Source of the DNA: an uncultured Clostridia bacterium
GTDB taxonomy: Bacteria; Bacillota; Clostridia; RGIG6154
Direction of reading: 5' to 3'
Assembly: GCA_934457515.1 (NCBI GenBank)
Contig: CAKSHV010000053.1
Span: 1 to 8,148 of the forward strand
Length of the DNA: 8,148 nt
Both the position numbers and the translations under genes were made by a program. Positions 1 to 8,148 of this stretch are shown here, one piece after another (the stretch's first letter is position 1; each line of letters starts with the position of its first letter). The notes under the pieces are model-generated. The model was given only the letters and a program-made list of their open reading frames with translations, did no database searches and was not told where the DNA came from.

Positions 1-355
1 CGTGCGTGCGCGGGAAATTTTAGAGCGGGTTTGCCTTGCGGGCACCCAACGGGAAGATTTGAATTTTTCGTTAAATGAACTATCCCTTCGGGATTTCGGA
101 TCGCAGGGGCAGGTTAGAACCGCGGTTTTGGCGGTTAAAATGGCACAGGCGGAAATTATAAACGAAGATTTTAAAGAATATCCGATTTTGATATTAGACG
201 ATATATTATCCGAGCTTGACCAAACCAGACGGCAGTATCTTTTAAACGAAATCCGCGGCAAACAGGTACTTATCACCGGCACCGACAAGGCGAATTTCGG
301 AAGAAGAAAGGATACCAAGCTGATTTATATAGAAAACGGAAAAATTACGGAATAG
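1..355 (+). CDS. recF: RecF, DNA replication/repair ATPase (C-terminal part, 5' end cut by window)
   Basis: RecF is an SMC-like ABC ATPase that binds DNA at gaps and helps load RecA through RecFOR in the cytoplasm. About 117 residues are visible of a protein usually near 360-370; the reading frame is open to the left edge, so the GTG at base 2 is an internal Val codon and not a start. Seen in order (numbering from that Val): a Gly-Thr-Gln-Arg-Glu-Asp motif (residues 14-19) at the place of the family's usual GPHRDD, the ABC signature FGSQGQVRT (32-40), and the Walker B/D-loop YPILILDDILSELD (60-73) with the catalytic-type acidic pair D66-D67. The family usually ends in a Q-x-x-I-T-T/G-T segment, and VLITGTD here fits. 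Its position 49 bases before gyrB is the classic dnaA-dnaN-recF-gyrB-gyrA arrangement, which implies that oriC and dnaA lie upstream. The identification is secure. Confidence 0.94.
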   Translation, partial: VRAREILERVCLAGTQREDLNFSLNELSLRDFGSQGQVRTAVLAVKMAQAEIINEDFKEYPILILDDILSELDQTRRQYLLNEIRGKQVLITGTDKANFGRRKDTKLIYIENGKITE

Positions 356-369
356 AAATATGGAAAAAA

Positions 370-384
370 GCCGCATAACGCGGC
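370..384 (+). repeat. Perfect 5-bp palindrome/hairpin in the recF-gyrB gap
   Basis: GCCGC (370-374) and GCGGC (380-384) are exact inverted copies around a 5-base ATAAC loop. No T-tract follows, so it is not an intrinsic terminator. It ends one base before the gyrB Shine-Dalgarno stretch (386-392). It could be a small RNA hairpin affecting gyrB translation, a protein-binding dyad, or chance. Confidence 0.35.
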
Positions 385-385
385 G

Positions 386-392
386 AAAGGAG
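386..392 (+). promoter_or_regulatory. gyrB ribosome binding site
   Basis: AAAGGAG lies 12 bases before the ATG at 405, slightly longer than the usual 5-9 base spacing. It supports the ATG at 405 over the next in-frame ATG at 423, which would be 30 bases away. An upstream extension of gyrB is impossible because of the in-frame TAA at 399. Confidence 0.6.
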
Positions 393-401
393 CATTTTTA
401 A

Positions 402-2330
<1,929 letters not shown>

Positions 2331-2334
2331 GAAA

Positions 2335-2342
2335 GGGGGAGG
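2335..2342 (+). promoter_or_regulatory. gyrA ribosome binding site
   Basis: GGGGGAGG ends 7 bases before the gyrA ATG at 2350 and sits wholly in the 19-base gyrB-gyrA gap. It is a strong purine-rich site that fixes the gyrA start and leaves no room for a separate promoter, so gyrB and gyrA are one transcription unit. Confidence 0.75.
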
Positions 2343-2349
2343 ATAAGAA

Positions 2350-4830
2350 ATGGAATATGAAAATCAAAATATTGTTAATGTCGATTTAAATAAAGAAATG
2401 AAAAAGTCGTACATCGACTATGCGATGAGCGTTATTGTTTCGCGTGCGCTGCCCGATGTGCGTGACGGTTTAAAGCCGGTTCACAGAAGAATTATCTATA
2501 CCATGTATGAAAGCGGACTGACGCCCGACAAACCGTACCGTAAGTGTGCAACCACCGTCGGCGACGTTTTGGGTAAATATCATCCCCACGGTGACGCGGC
2601 GGTTTACGATTCGCTGGTTCGTATGGCACAGGACTTTTCGCTGCGCTATCCGCTGGTGGACGGTCACGGTAACTTCGGTTCGGTCGACGGCGACCCGCCG
2701 GCTGCATACCGTTATACAGAGGCAAGAATGCAGAAACTTTCACTGGAAATGGTGAAAGATATTGAAAAAAATACCGTTGATTTTGTGCCGAACTATGACG
2801 AACACTGTGAAGAACCCTCGGTTCTGCCGTCTAAGGTTCCGCAGCTTTTGATTAACGGCTCCTCGGGTATCGCGGTTGGTATGGCGACCAACATTCCGCC
2901 CCATAATTTGGGCGAAACGATTGACGCGGTTTGCGCCCTGATTGATAATCCCGAACTTTCGATTGACGAGCTGATGGAATATATCAAAGGTCCTGATTTT
3001 CCGACCGGCGCAATTATCATGGGCAGAAGCGGTATCCGCGCGGCATATCACACCGGCCGCGGCAAAATTATCATGCGTGCCCGCGCCGAAATCGAAGAAG
3101 AGGCAAACGGCAGACAGAAAATTATCGTAACCGAAATTCCGTATCAGGTAAACAAGGCGCGTTTGGTTGAAAAAATTGCCGAGTGCGTGAAAGATAAGCG
3201 GATTGAGGGTATTTCCGATTTGCGCGATGAATCGGACAGAGCGGGTATGCGCATTGTTATTGAATTAAAGCGCGACGCGATTGGTTCGGTTGTGTTAAAT
3301 CATTTGTATAAAAACACGCAGATGCAGGAAACGTTTGGCATTATTATGCTGGCGTTGGTGGATAACAAACCGAAAATTTTGAATTTAAAAGAAATTTTAG
3401 AGGAATATATCCGTCACCAGGAAAATGTTATCACCCGCCGCACCAAATTTGAACTGGAAAAAGCGGAAAACCGCGTGCATATTTTAGAAGGTTTAAAAAT
3501 TGCGACCGATAATATTGACGAGGTTATTTCCATTATCCGCAGCAGCTATGATGACCCGAAAGAGCGCTTAATGGCGCGGTTTGAACTGTCCGAAATTCAG
3601 GCAAAGGCGATTTTGGATATGCGCCTAATCCGCCTGTCCGGCTTGGAGAGAGAAAAAGTTGAGGCGGAAATTAACGAACTCAACATTAAAATTGCCGAAT
3701 TGAAAGGCATTTTGGCGGACGAAAAGAAGATTTTAGGCATTATTAAAGATGAACTGACCGAGATTAAAGAAAAATATAATGACGACCGCCGCAGTGAAAT
3801 TGCAAACGTGATTGACGAAATCGACGATGAAGATTTGATTGCGGACGAGGAAAATGTGGTTACGCTGACGCACTTCGGCTATGTAAAACGCCTGGCGTCC
3901 GACACATACAGAAGCCAGAGACGAGGCGGCAAGGGCGTTTCGGCGCTTGCAACCCGCGAAGAGGACTTTGTGGAAAACTTAATTGTGTGCAGAACCCACG
4001 ATTATGTTTTGTTCTTCACAAACTTAGGCAGAATGTATCGCTTAAAGGCATATCAGTTGCCCGAGGCGGGACGGCAGGCAAAGGGCAGCGCAATTGTAAA
4101 CCTGCTGCAGCTTATGCCGAACGAAAAAGTGACCACCATCATTCCGGTTACGGAATTTAGCGAAAATCAGTTCTTAACCATGATTACCAAAGAGGGTGTG
4201 ATTAAGAAAACACCGCTTACCGATTATGACACCAACCGCAAGGGCGGTTTGTACGCCATTTCCTTAAATGAAGAAGACGAGCTTATAAACGTTAAGCTTA
4301 CAAACGGCGACAATCAGGTGTTTGTGGTAACGCATGACGGCAAATCCATTCGATTTAAGGAAACGGATGTTCGGTCCATGGGCAGAACGGCGCACGGTGT
4401 GCGCGCCATTGATTTGTCGGACGGCGACTATGTGGTTGGTTCCGCAATATTAGACGGCGACGCAGAGCTGCTGCTTGTTACCGAAAATGGCTTGGGCAAG
4501 GTTACGGCGTCTGATGAATACAAAATTCAAAGCCGTGCCGGCAAGGGCGTTAAGACCTATAAGATCACCGAAAAGACGGGCAAACTGGTCGGCGTTAAGG
4601 CGGTCGGGGAGAATGACGATGTTATGTTAATCACCTCGGGCGGCACCATTATCCGCACGGCGGTCAGCGGCATTTCGCGCATGGGCAGAGCAACCCAGGG
4701 CGTTATGTTAATGCGCCTTGCAGAAGACGAGAAAATTGTGTCCATCGCACAGGCACAGCACGAGGATGAAGAAGAGGAAAACACCGAAAATAACGGTGCG
4801 GAAACTTCTGCAACACCCGAAGAAAATTAA
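2350..4830 (+). CDS. gyrA: DNA gyrase subunit A
   Basis: This is the DNA cleavage and wrapping subunit of gyrase; 826 residues is normal for the family. The N-terminal winged-helix domain contains the quinolone-determining region [12 protein letters not shown] (76-87) and the catalytic tyrosine Y122 in the YRYTEAR context (120-126). Tower and coiled-coil segments follow (about 340-490). The C-terminal domain opens with the GyrA box QRRGGKG (523-529), the hallmark that separates gyrase from topoisomerase IV ParC. Degenerate copies follow at 574-580, 629-635, 678-684, 728-734 and 779-785, spaced 49-55 residues apart, which reads as a six-bladed beta-pinwheel. The last 22 residues are an acidic tail (10 Asp/Glu, no Lys or Arg). 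Residue 83 is Ala where E. coli has Ser, and residue 120 is Tyr where Met is usual before RYTEAR; D87 is kept. The gene is co-transcribed with gyrB. Confidence 0.98.
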   Translation: MEYENQNIVNVDLNKEMKKSYIDYAMSVIVSRALPDVRDGLKPVHRRIIYTMYESGLTPDKPYRKCATTVGDVLGKYHPHGDAAVYDSLVRMAQDFSLRYPLVDGHGNFGSVDGDPPAAYRYTEARMQKLSLEMVKDIEKNTVDFVPNYDEHCEEPSVLPSKVPQLLINGSSGIAVGMATNIPPHNLGETIDAVCALIDNPELSIDELMEYIKGPDFPTGAIIMGRSGIRAAYHTGRGKIIMRARAEIEEEANGRQKIIVTEIPYQVNKARLVEKIAECVKDKRIEGISDLRDESDRAGMRIVIELKRDAIGSVVLNHLYKNTQMQETFGIIMLALVDNKPKILNLKEILEEYIRHQENVITRRTKFELEKAENRVHILEGLKIATDNIDEVISIIRSSYDDPKERLMARFELSEIQAKAILDMRLIRLSGLEREKVEAEINELNIKIAELKGILADEKKILGIIKDELTEIKEKYNDDRRSEIANVIDEIDDEDLIADEENVVTLTHFGYVKRLASDTYRSQRRGGKGVSALATREEDFVENLIVCRTHDYVLFFTNLGRMYRLKAYQLPEAGRQAKGSAIVNLLQLMPNEKVTTIIPVTEFSENQFLTMITKEGVIKKTPLTDYDTNRKGGLYAISLNEEDELINVKLTNGDNQVFVVTHDGKSIRFKETDVRSMGRTAHGVRAIDLSDGDYVVGSAILDGDAELLLVTENGLGKVTASDEYKIQSRAGKGVKTYKITEKTGKLVGVKAVGENDDVMLITSGGTIIRTAVSGISRMGRATQGVMLMRLAEDEKIVSIAQAQHEDEEEENTENNGAETSATPEEN

Positions 4831-4835
4831 ACAGT

Positions 4836-4874
4836 TAAGGCGCAGCGTAAAAAACTGCGCCTTAGGGCGTTTTT
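4836..4874 (+). terminator. Hairpin after gyrA, likely weak or partial intrinsic terminator
   Basis: TAAGGCGCAG (4836-4845) and CTGCGCCTTA (4855-4864) form a perfect 10-bp stem with a 9-base A-rich loop. It starts 6 bases after the gyrA stop codon. The run of five T (4870-4874) is separated from the stem by GGGCG, so the U-tract is short and displaced compared with a textbook terminator. A second, weaker fold is possible: A4850-C4855 could pair with G4869-T4874, with bulged GC pairs above. The two folds exclude each other. Termination of the gyrase transcript is the simplest reading, with some readthrough into rnf plausible. Confidence 0.6.
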
Positions 4875-4898
4875 AAAGTAAAGACATTTTATTAAAAC

Positions 4899-4905
4899 AA
4901 GGGGG
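4899..4905 (+). promoter_or_regulatory. rnfC ribosome binding site
   Basis: AAGGGGG lies 7 bases before the ATG at 4913 and supports that start. The 82-base gap upstream shows no convincing -35/-10 pair: the AT-rich part (4870-4898) includes a TATTAA at 4890, but the hexamer 17 bases before it is GCGTTT, and a start point there would fall inside this ribosome binding site. Confidence 0.65.
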
Positions 4906-4912
4906 AAAGAAA

Positions 4913-6253
4913 ATGCGGCTTAAAACCTTTAAAGGCGGCGTTCATCCGAAAGATGAGAAATACAGAACAAACAAAGTGTCTGTCACGCCGCACATTGCGC
5001 AAGGAGAGGTTATGATTCCGCTTAGGCAGCATATCGGCGCGCCCTGTAAGCCGATTGTTGAAGTTGGGGACAGGGTTTTGATGGGACAGAAAATCGGCGA
5101 GCAGACCTCGTATGTTTCGGCGCCCGTTCACGCCTCGGTTTCGGGCACGGTTACCAAAATTGCACCCTATCCGCATCCCGGCGGCGGGGAAGAAATGTGC
5201 GTTTTTATTGAAAACGACGGAAAAGATGAACTAAGTCCCGAAATTAACAGCTGGGATTTGGAAATGACACCGAAAAAGGTGAAGGAATACATAGAAAAGT
5301 TAGACCCGAAGGGCATTGTGGAAAAGGTGAAAGAAGCGGGCATTACCGGCATGGGCGGCGCGGCGTTTCCGACCCACGTGAAATTAAATCCGCCCGAGGG
5401 CACGGACATTACAACCGTTGTGATTAACGGCGCGGAGTGCGAACCGTATCTTACCGCAGACCACCGCGAGATGTTGGAACAGGGACAAAAGGTTGCGGTC
5501 GGCGCGCTGATGATTGCAAAGGCGGTCGGCGCGAAAGAAATTATTATTGCCATTGAAAACAATAAAAAAGACGCGATTTGTGCCATGCAGCAAATCGTTT
5601 CCGATTATGAAAATATGGAAGTCGGCGTTTTGAAAACCAAATATCCCCAGGGCAGTGAGAAACAGCTGATTCAGGCGGTTACGAAAAAACAGGTGCCGTC
5701 CGGCGGGCTGCCCGCGGCGGTTGGGATTATTGTGAATAATATTGATACCTGCATTGCGGTTGCAGAGGCAGTGGTAAGAAATATGCCGCTTATCGAGCGG
5801 GTTGTGACCGTTTCGGGCGACGCGGTAAAATCACCGAAAAATTTGCGCGTGCGCATTGGCGTTCCGTTTTCCGAGTTGTTTGAATCGGCGGGCGGTTTTG
5901 TGGAAGAACCGAAAAAAGTGGTTATGGGAGGCCCAATGATGGGCATTGCACAAACCGACATCAAAGCGCCCGTAATTAAGGGAACGTCCGGCATTTTGGC
6001 ATTTAAAGAACCGCCGACCTTTGGAAAAGAAGAGGGGGCGTGCATTAAATGCAGCAAGTGCGTTCAGGTCTGTCCCATGCGGCTTATGCCCAATTTCTTA
6101 AGCGTGTTCTCTGTTCAGAAAGATGTGGAAAAATTAAAAGAATATCACATTTTAGACTGCATGGAGTGCGGCTCGTGTGCATTTATCTGTCCGCAGCGGC
6201 GGTTTATGGTGCAGCACATTAAGGCGGGCAAGGCGCTTGTTAAGAAAGGATAG
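4913..6253 (+). CDS. rnfC: RnfC, ferredoxin:NAD+ oxidoreductase complex subunit C
   Basis: RnfC is the peripheral, cytoplasmic-side subunit of the Rnf complex, with a NuoF-like fold thought to bind the nucleotide and flavin at the NAD(H) site. The 446 residues show, in order: the RnfC N-terminal barrel-sandwich region (about 5-100), with FKGGVHP (6-12), IPLRQHIGAPCKP (35-47) and SAPVHASVSGTV (69-80); the NuoF-like region (about 130-340), with the glycine-rich GITGMGGAAFPTH (143-155), INGAECEPYL (171-180) and YPQGSEKQL (244-252); and a C-terminal bacterial ferredoxin domain with two CxxCxxCxxxCP motifs, C377-C380-C383-C387 and C416-C419-C422-C426, giving two 4Fe-4S clusters. All eight cysteines are intact. 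The length fits the short clostridial form, without the long Ala/Lys-rich C-terminal extension of E. coli RsxC. It heads the operon, 6 bases before rnfD, and has its own Shine-Dalgarno site. Confidence 0.97.
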   Translation: MRLKTFKGGVHPKDEKYRTNKVSVTPHIAQGEVMIPLRQHIGAPCKPIVEVGDRVLMGQKIGEQTSYVSAPVHASVSGTVTKIAPYPHPGGGEEMCVFIENDGKDELSPEINSWDLEMTPKKVKEYIEKLDPKGIVEKVKEAGITGMGGAAFPTHVKLNPPEGTDITTVVINGAECEPYLTADHREMLEQGQKVAVGALMIAKAVGAKEIIIAIENNKKDAICAMQQIVSDYENMEVGVLKTKYPQGSEKQLIQAVTKKQVPSGGLPAAVGIIVNNIDTCIAVAEAVVRNMPLIERVVTVSGDAVKSPKNLRVRIGVPFSELFESAGGFVEEPKKVVMGGPMMGIAQTDIKAPVIKGTSGILAFKEPPTFGKEEGACIKCSKCVQVCPMRLMPNFLSVFSVQKDVEKLKEYHILDCMECGSCAFICPQRRFMVQHIKAGKALVKKG

Positions 6254-6259
6254 GGAAAA

Positions 6260-7195
6260 ATGGAGAATAAACTGATTGTTTCATATGCGCCGCACGTTCG
6301 GTGCGACCGCCCCATGCCGGTTTTAATGCGCGATGTTTTAATTGCACTCATTCCGGCGCTTTTGGTCAGCATTTTCGCGTTCGGCATAAACGCACTTTTG
6401 CTTTCTGCCATGTGCGTTTTATCCGCCGTTTTGTTTGAATACATATGGTGCAGATTAACCAAAAAAGAAACCACCGTTTCGGACTGTTCGGCAGCCATCA
6501 CCGGTCTGCTTTTGGCATTTAACATGCCCGCATCCGCTCCGCTTTGGATGGGAATTGTGGGCGCGGCGTTTGCCATCATTATTGTAAAATGCTTTTTCGG
6601 CGGACTGGGACACAATTTTGTTAACCCCGCCCTGGCGGCGCGCGCATTTTTGCTTTCGTGCTATCCCGTTGCCATGACGACGTGGACAAACCCGTTAAAA
6701 GGCAATCTGTTCGGCACGGCGGCGGTTTCAAGCGCAACCCCGTTGGTTGCGGAAAAAGGCGTGTATTCTTACCTTGATTTATTTTTGGGTTCCTGCCCCG
6801 GCTGCATCGGCGAAATCAGCGCGGCGGCGCTGTTAATCGGACTTATTTACTTATTATACAGAAAAGTCATTACCTGGCACATTCCCGTAATTTACATCGG
6901 CACGGTATTTGTTTTGTCCTATGCATTGGGACAGGACGGAGTGTATCAAATTCTTTCTGGCGGTTTAATGCTCGGTGCGATTTTTATGGCAACCGACTAT
7001 ACCACATCTCCCATGACGGTGAAAGGACAGATTGTATACGCGCTGCTGCTCGGCGTTTTAACGGTGGTTATCCGCACGTTCGGCAACCTGCCCGAGGGCG
7101 TTAGCTACTCGATTTTGGTGATGAACGTGGTAACCCCGCTGATTGACAAATTTACGAAAAATAAAAAATACGGAGGTGCGAAACAAAATGGATAA
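6260..7195 (+). CDS. rnfD: RnfD, Rnf complex membrane subunit D (covalent FMN)
   Basis: This integral membrane subunit belongs to the NqrB/RnfD family and carries FMN bound by phosphoester to a threonine; it passes electrons across the membrane core. Its 311 residues are rich in hydrophobic segments (for example about 22-62, 76-112, 185-223 and 252-270), consistent with the multi-spanning family topology. The start YAPHVR (9-14), FNMP (87-90) and GHNFVNPALAARAF (117-130) match RnfD. The flavinylation site is SSATPL (157-162) with T160 as acceptor. The second Ser replaces the more usual Gly, and the position six residues before Thr is Ala154 where Asp is common. DGVYQILSGGLMLGAIFMATD (226-246) is a family-typical segment. 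An AAAGGA stretch (6245-6250) inside the rnfC end serves as the Shine-Dalgarno site. The last 8 bases overlap rnfG. No apbE flavin transferase gene is in the window. Confidence 0.96.
   Translation: MENKLIVSYAPHVRCDRPMPVLMRDVLIALIPALLVSIFAFGINALLLSAMCVLSAVLFEYIWCRLTKKETTVSDCSAAITGLLLAFNMPASAPLWMGIVGAAFAIIIVKCFFGGLGHNFVNPALAARAFLLSCYPVAMTTWTNPLKGNLFGTAAVSSATPLVAEKGVYSYLDLFLGSCPGCIGEISAAALLIGLIYLLYRKVITWHIPVIYIGTVFVLSYALGQDGVYQILSGGLMLGAIFMATDYTTSPMTVKGQIVYALLLGVLTVVIRTFGNLPEGVSYSILVMNVVTPLIDKFTKNKKYGGAKQNG
7172..7178 (+). promoter_or_regulatory. rnfG ribosome binding site, decides the start
   Basis: GGAGGTG sits inside the end of rnfD, 9 bases before the ATG at 7188. It rules in the ATG at 7188 over an in-frame TTG at 7143, which would add 15 charged residues ahead of the membrane anchor and has no comparable site. 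Confidence 0.75.
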
Positions 7196-7730
7196 AAGCA
7201 ATTCCGTGTTCCGCATGATTTCCACTTTGGTGATTATTGCGGTGGTTTTGGCGGCGGCACTGGCGGTTGTGAATCAAAAAACCGCGCCGTTAATTGAACA
7301 GAACAGTGAAAATCAGCTGCAGGAGTCGCTTCGCGGCGTTATGGACGCCGACGAGTTTACCATTACGAAAGAAAATGATGATTTAACCGTTTACGAGGCG
7401 AAAAAAGACGGACAAACGGTCGGATACTGCGTTGTGAACACCGAAAAAGGCTACGGCGGCGACGTGAAAGTGATGACCGGCGTGGACTTGGACGGAAAAG
7501 TGACGGCGATTGACATTTTGGAACATTCCGAAACGCCGGGTCTTGGCGCAAATTCCACAAAAGATGAATTTAAGAACCGGTTTAAAGGCAAACAGGCAGG
7601 CATTGAAGTGGTGAAAAACAGCCCGAAAGATAACGACATTCAGGCAATTTCAGGTGCAACCATCACGTCAAAAGCCGTAACAAGAGCGGTTAACGCCGCA
7701 ATCGAACAGATGAAGGAGGCGGCAAAATGA
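7188..7730 (+). CDS. rnfG: RnfG, Rnf complex subunit G (covalent FMN, membrane-anchored)
   Basis: RnfG has one N-terminal membrane anchor and an outward-facing FMN-binding domain (PF04205 type) that exchanges electrons with RnfD. With the ATG at 7188 it is 180 residues. A single hydrophobic helix spans about 9-28 and is followed by a polar, charged linker. The FMN-binding domain shows GYGGDVKVM (88-96), HSETPGLG (113-120) and the flavinylation motif SGATITSKAV (155-164), with T158 as the FMN acceptor. Gln152 stands six residues before T158, where many RnfG/NqrC proteins have Asp. It overlaps rnfD by 8 bases and rnfE by 4 bases (ATGA), which suggests coupled translation and balanced subunit amounts. 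The length is typical of clostridial RnfG and shorter than the enterobacterial protein. The identification is firm. Confidence 0.96.
   Translation: MDKSNSVFRMISTLVIIAVVLAAALAVVNQKTAPLIEQNSENQLQESLRGVMDADEFTITKENDDLTVYEAKKDGQTVGYCVVNTEKGYGGDVKVMTGVDLDGKVTAIDILEHSETPGLGANSTKDEFKNRFKGKQAGIEVVKNSPKDNDIQAISGATITSKAVTRAVNAAIEQMKEAAK
7713..7719 (+). promoter_or_regulatory. rnfE ribosome binding site
   Basis: AAGGAGG, inside the last codons of rnfG, lies 7 bases before the rnfE ATG at 7727. With the ATGA stop/start overlap this points to translational coupling of rnfG and rnfE. Confidence 0.75.
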
Positions 7731-8148
7731 ACAATTTTACAAAAGGCTTGTTTAAAGAAAACCCTGTTTTCGTGCTGCTGCTCGGCATGTGTCCGTCATT
7801 GGCGACCACAACCTCTGTGATAAATGCAATCGGCATGGGGCTGTCCGCCATGGTGGTTTTAATCTGCTCGAACGCGGTGATTTCGGCACTTCGGAAATTC
7901 ATTCCCTCGAAAGTGCGCATTGCCGCATATATTGTAATTATTGCGGCATTTGTTACCATTGTTGAAATGCTGCTTAAGGCATATTTGCCGTCCCTTTCCA
8001 AATCGCTTGGCGTGTTTATTCCGCTGATTGTGGTAAACTGCATTATCCTTGCGCGTGCCGAGGCGTTTGCCTCGAAAAACACCGTTTGGCAGTCTGTTTT
8101 AGACGGTGCCGGCATGGGGCTTGGGTTTACCATTGCGCTTGGCATTAT
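7727..8148 (+). CDS. rnfE: RnfE, Rnf complex membrane subunit E (3' end cut by window)
   Basis: RnfE and its paralogue RnfA (NqrD/NqrE family) form an inverted membrane pair that holds an iron-sulfur centre between conserved cysteines in the membrane core. The first 140 residues of about 200 are visible, and the frame is open at the right edge. The N-terminus FTKGLFKENPVFVLLLGMCPSLATTT contains the conserved C22 in the G-x-C-P segment, and IPLIVVNCIILARAEAFAS (98-116) contains C105 in the second conserved half; both proposed ligands are present. The usual Gly-Arg after the second cysteine segment is Ala-Arg here. Hydrophobic helices are seen at about 13-28, 35-55, 63-85, 93-110 and from about 127 on. 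RnfE is preferred to RnfA because it directly follows rnfG in the C-D-G-E-A-B order; rnfA and rnfB should follow outside the window. Confidence 0.94.
   Translation, partial: MNNFTKGLFKENPVFVLLLGMCPSLATTTSVINAIGMGLSAMVVLICSNAVISALRKFIPSKVRIAAYIVIIAAFVTIVEMLLKAYLPSLSKSLGVFIPLIVVNCIILARAEAFASKNTVWQSVLDGAGMGLGFTIALGI

Larger units (their letters stand above)
360..401 (+). other. 13-codon mini-ORF in the gyrB leader (possible leader peptide)
   Basis: An ATG at 360 opens a 13-codon frame (MEKSRITRRKEHF) that ends with TAA at 399-401, three bases before the gyrB ATG and in the same frame as gyrB. Only a weak purine stretch (GGAA, 349-352) precedes it. It spans the leader palindrome and the gyrB Shine-Dalgarno site, so if it were translated it could couple recF and gyrB translation or unmask the site. 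It may equally be chance: a frame this short is expected often. No function is assigned. Confidence 0.15.

Noticed and set aside
370..384. Palindrome after recF as an intrinsic terminator
   Set aside because: The stem is only 5 bp and is followed by GAAAGGAG with no T-run.
4870..4900. Possible promoter before rnfC (TATTAA at 4890)
   Set aside because: No matching -35 hexamer at 17 bases, and the implied start point would fall in the ribosome binding site.
6145..6615. 156-codon minus-strand frame across rnfC and rnfD
   Set aside because: It is antisense to two clearly conserved genes; its sequence mirrors their codons and has no own ribosome site or domain I can recognise.
7143..7187. Upstream TTG start for rnfG, adding 15 residues
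   Set aside because: The extension is charged, overlaps rnfD deeply and lacks a ribosome site, whereas the ATG at 7188 has GGAGGTG at good spacing and leads directly into the membrane anchor.
7690..8145. 151-codon minus-strand frame opposite rnfE
   Set aside because: The + strand encodes an unmistakable RnfE with both conserved cysteines and a Shine-Dalgarno site; the minus frame is its shadow.

Overview
The window reads as a piece of a Clostridia-type (low-to-mid GC Firmicutes) anaerobe chromosome. The evidence is the oriC-style order recF-gyrB-gyrA, a short 641-residue GyrB without the proteobacterial insertion, strong purine-rich Shine-Dalgarno sites, and an rnf operon in the clostridial order C-D-G-E (A and B expected just beyond the window). 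Base composition looks intermediate, with many GCG and CGC codons mixed with TTA and AAA, which would suit an uncultured gut or sediment Clostridia lineage. The genus cannot be fixed from this sequence alone. All genes are on the + strand and coding density is very high.

Bases 1-355 hold the C-terminal third of recF (recombination mediator ATPase), cut by the window edge. A 49-base gap follows, containing a small palindrome, a 13-codon mini-ORF and the gyrB ribosome binding site. gyrB (405-2330) and gyrA (2350-4830) are intact, 19 bases apart, and encode both subunits of DNA gyrase. An 82-base gap with a perfect 10-bp hairpin separates them from the second block.

The second block is rnfC (4913-6253), rnfD (6260-7195), rnfG (7188-7730) and the start of rnfE (7727 to the window edge). 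The genes are packed with a 6-base gap, an 8-base overlap and a 4-base overlap, so they form one transcription unit. They encode a membrane ferredoxin:NAD+ oxidoreductase that couples electron transfer to Na+ or H+ translocation. RnfC carries two 4Fe-4S clusters and a NuoF-like nucleotide/flavin region, RnfD and RnfG carry covalent FMN on threonine, and RnfE has membrane cysteines for the core iron-sulfur centre.

I see no mobile element, CRISPR array, tRNA, rRNA, riboswitch, defence system or new multigene system. Points worth a second look are natural residue choices in the gyrase drug-binding regions (GyrA Ala83, GyrB Lys144 and Trp456), absence of the usual Asp upstream of both Rnf flavinylation threonines, the placement of rnf directly behind gyrA with only a weak terminator and no visible promoter, and the gyrB leader.
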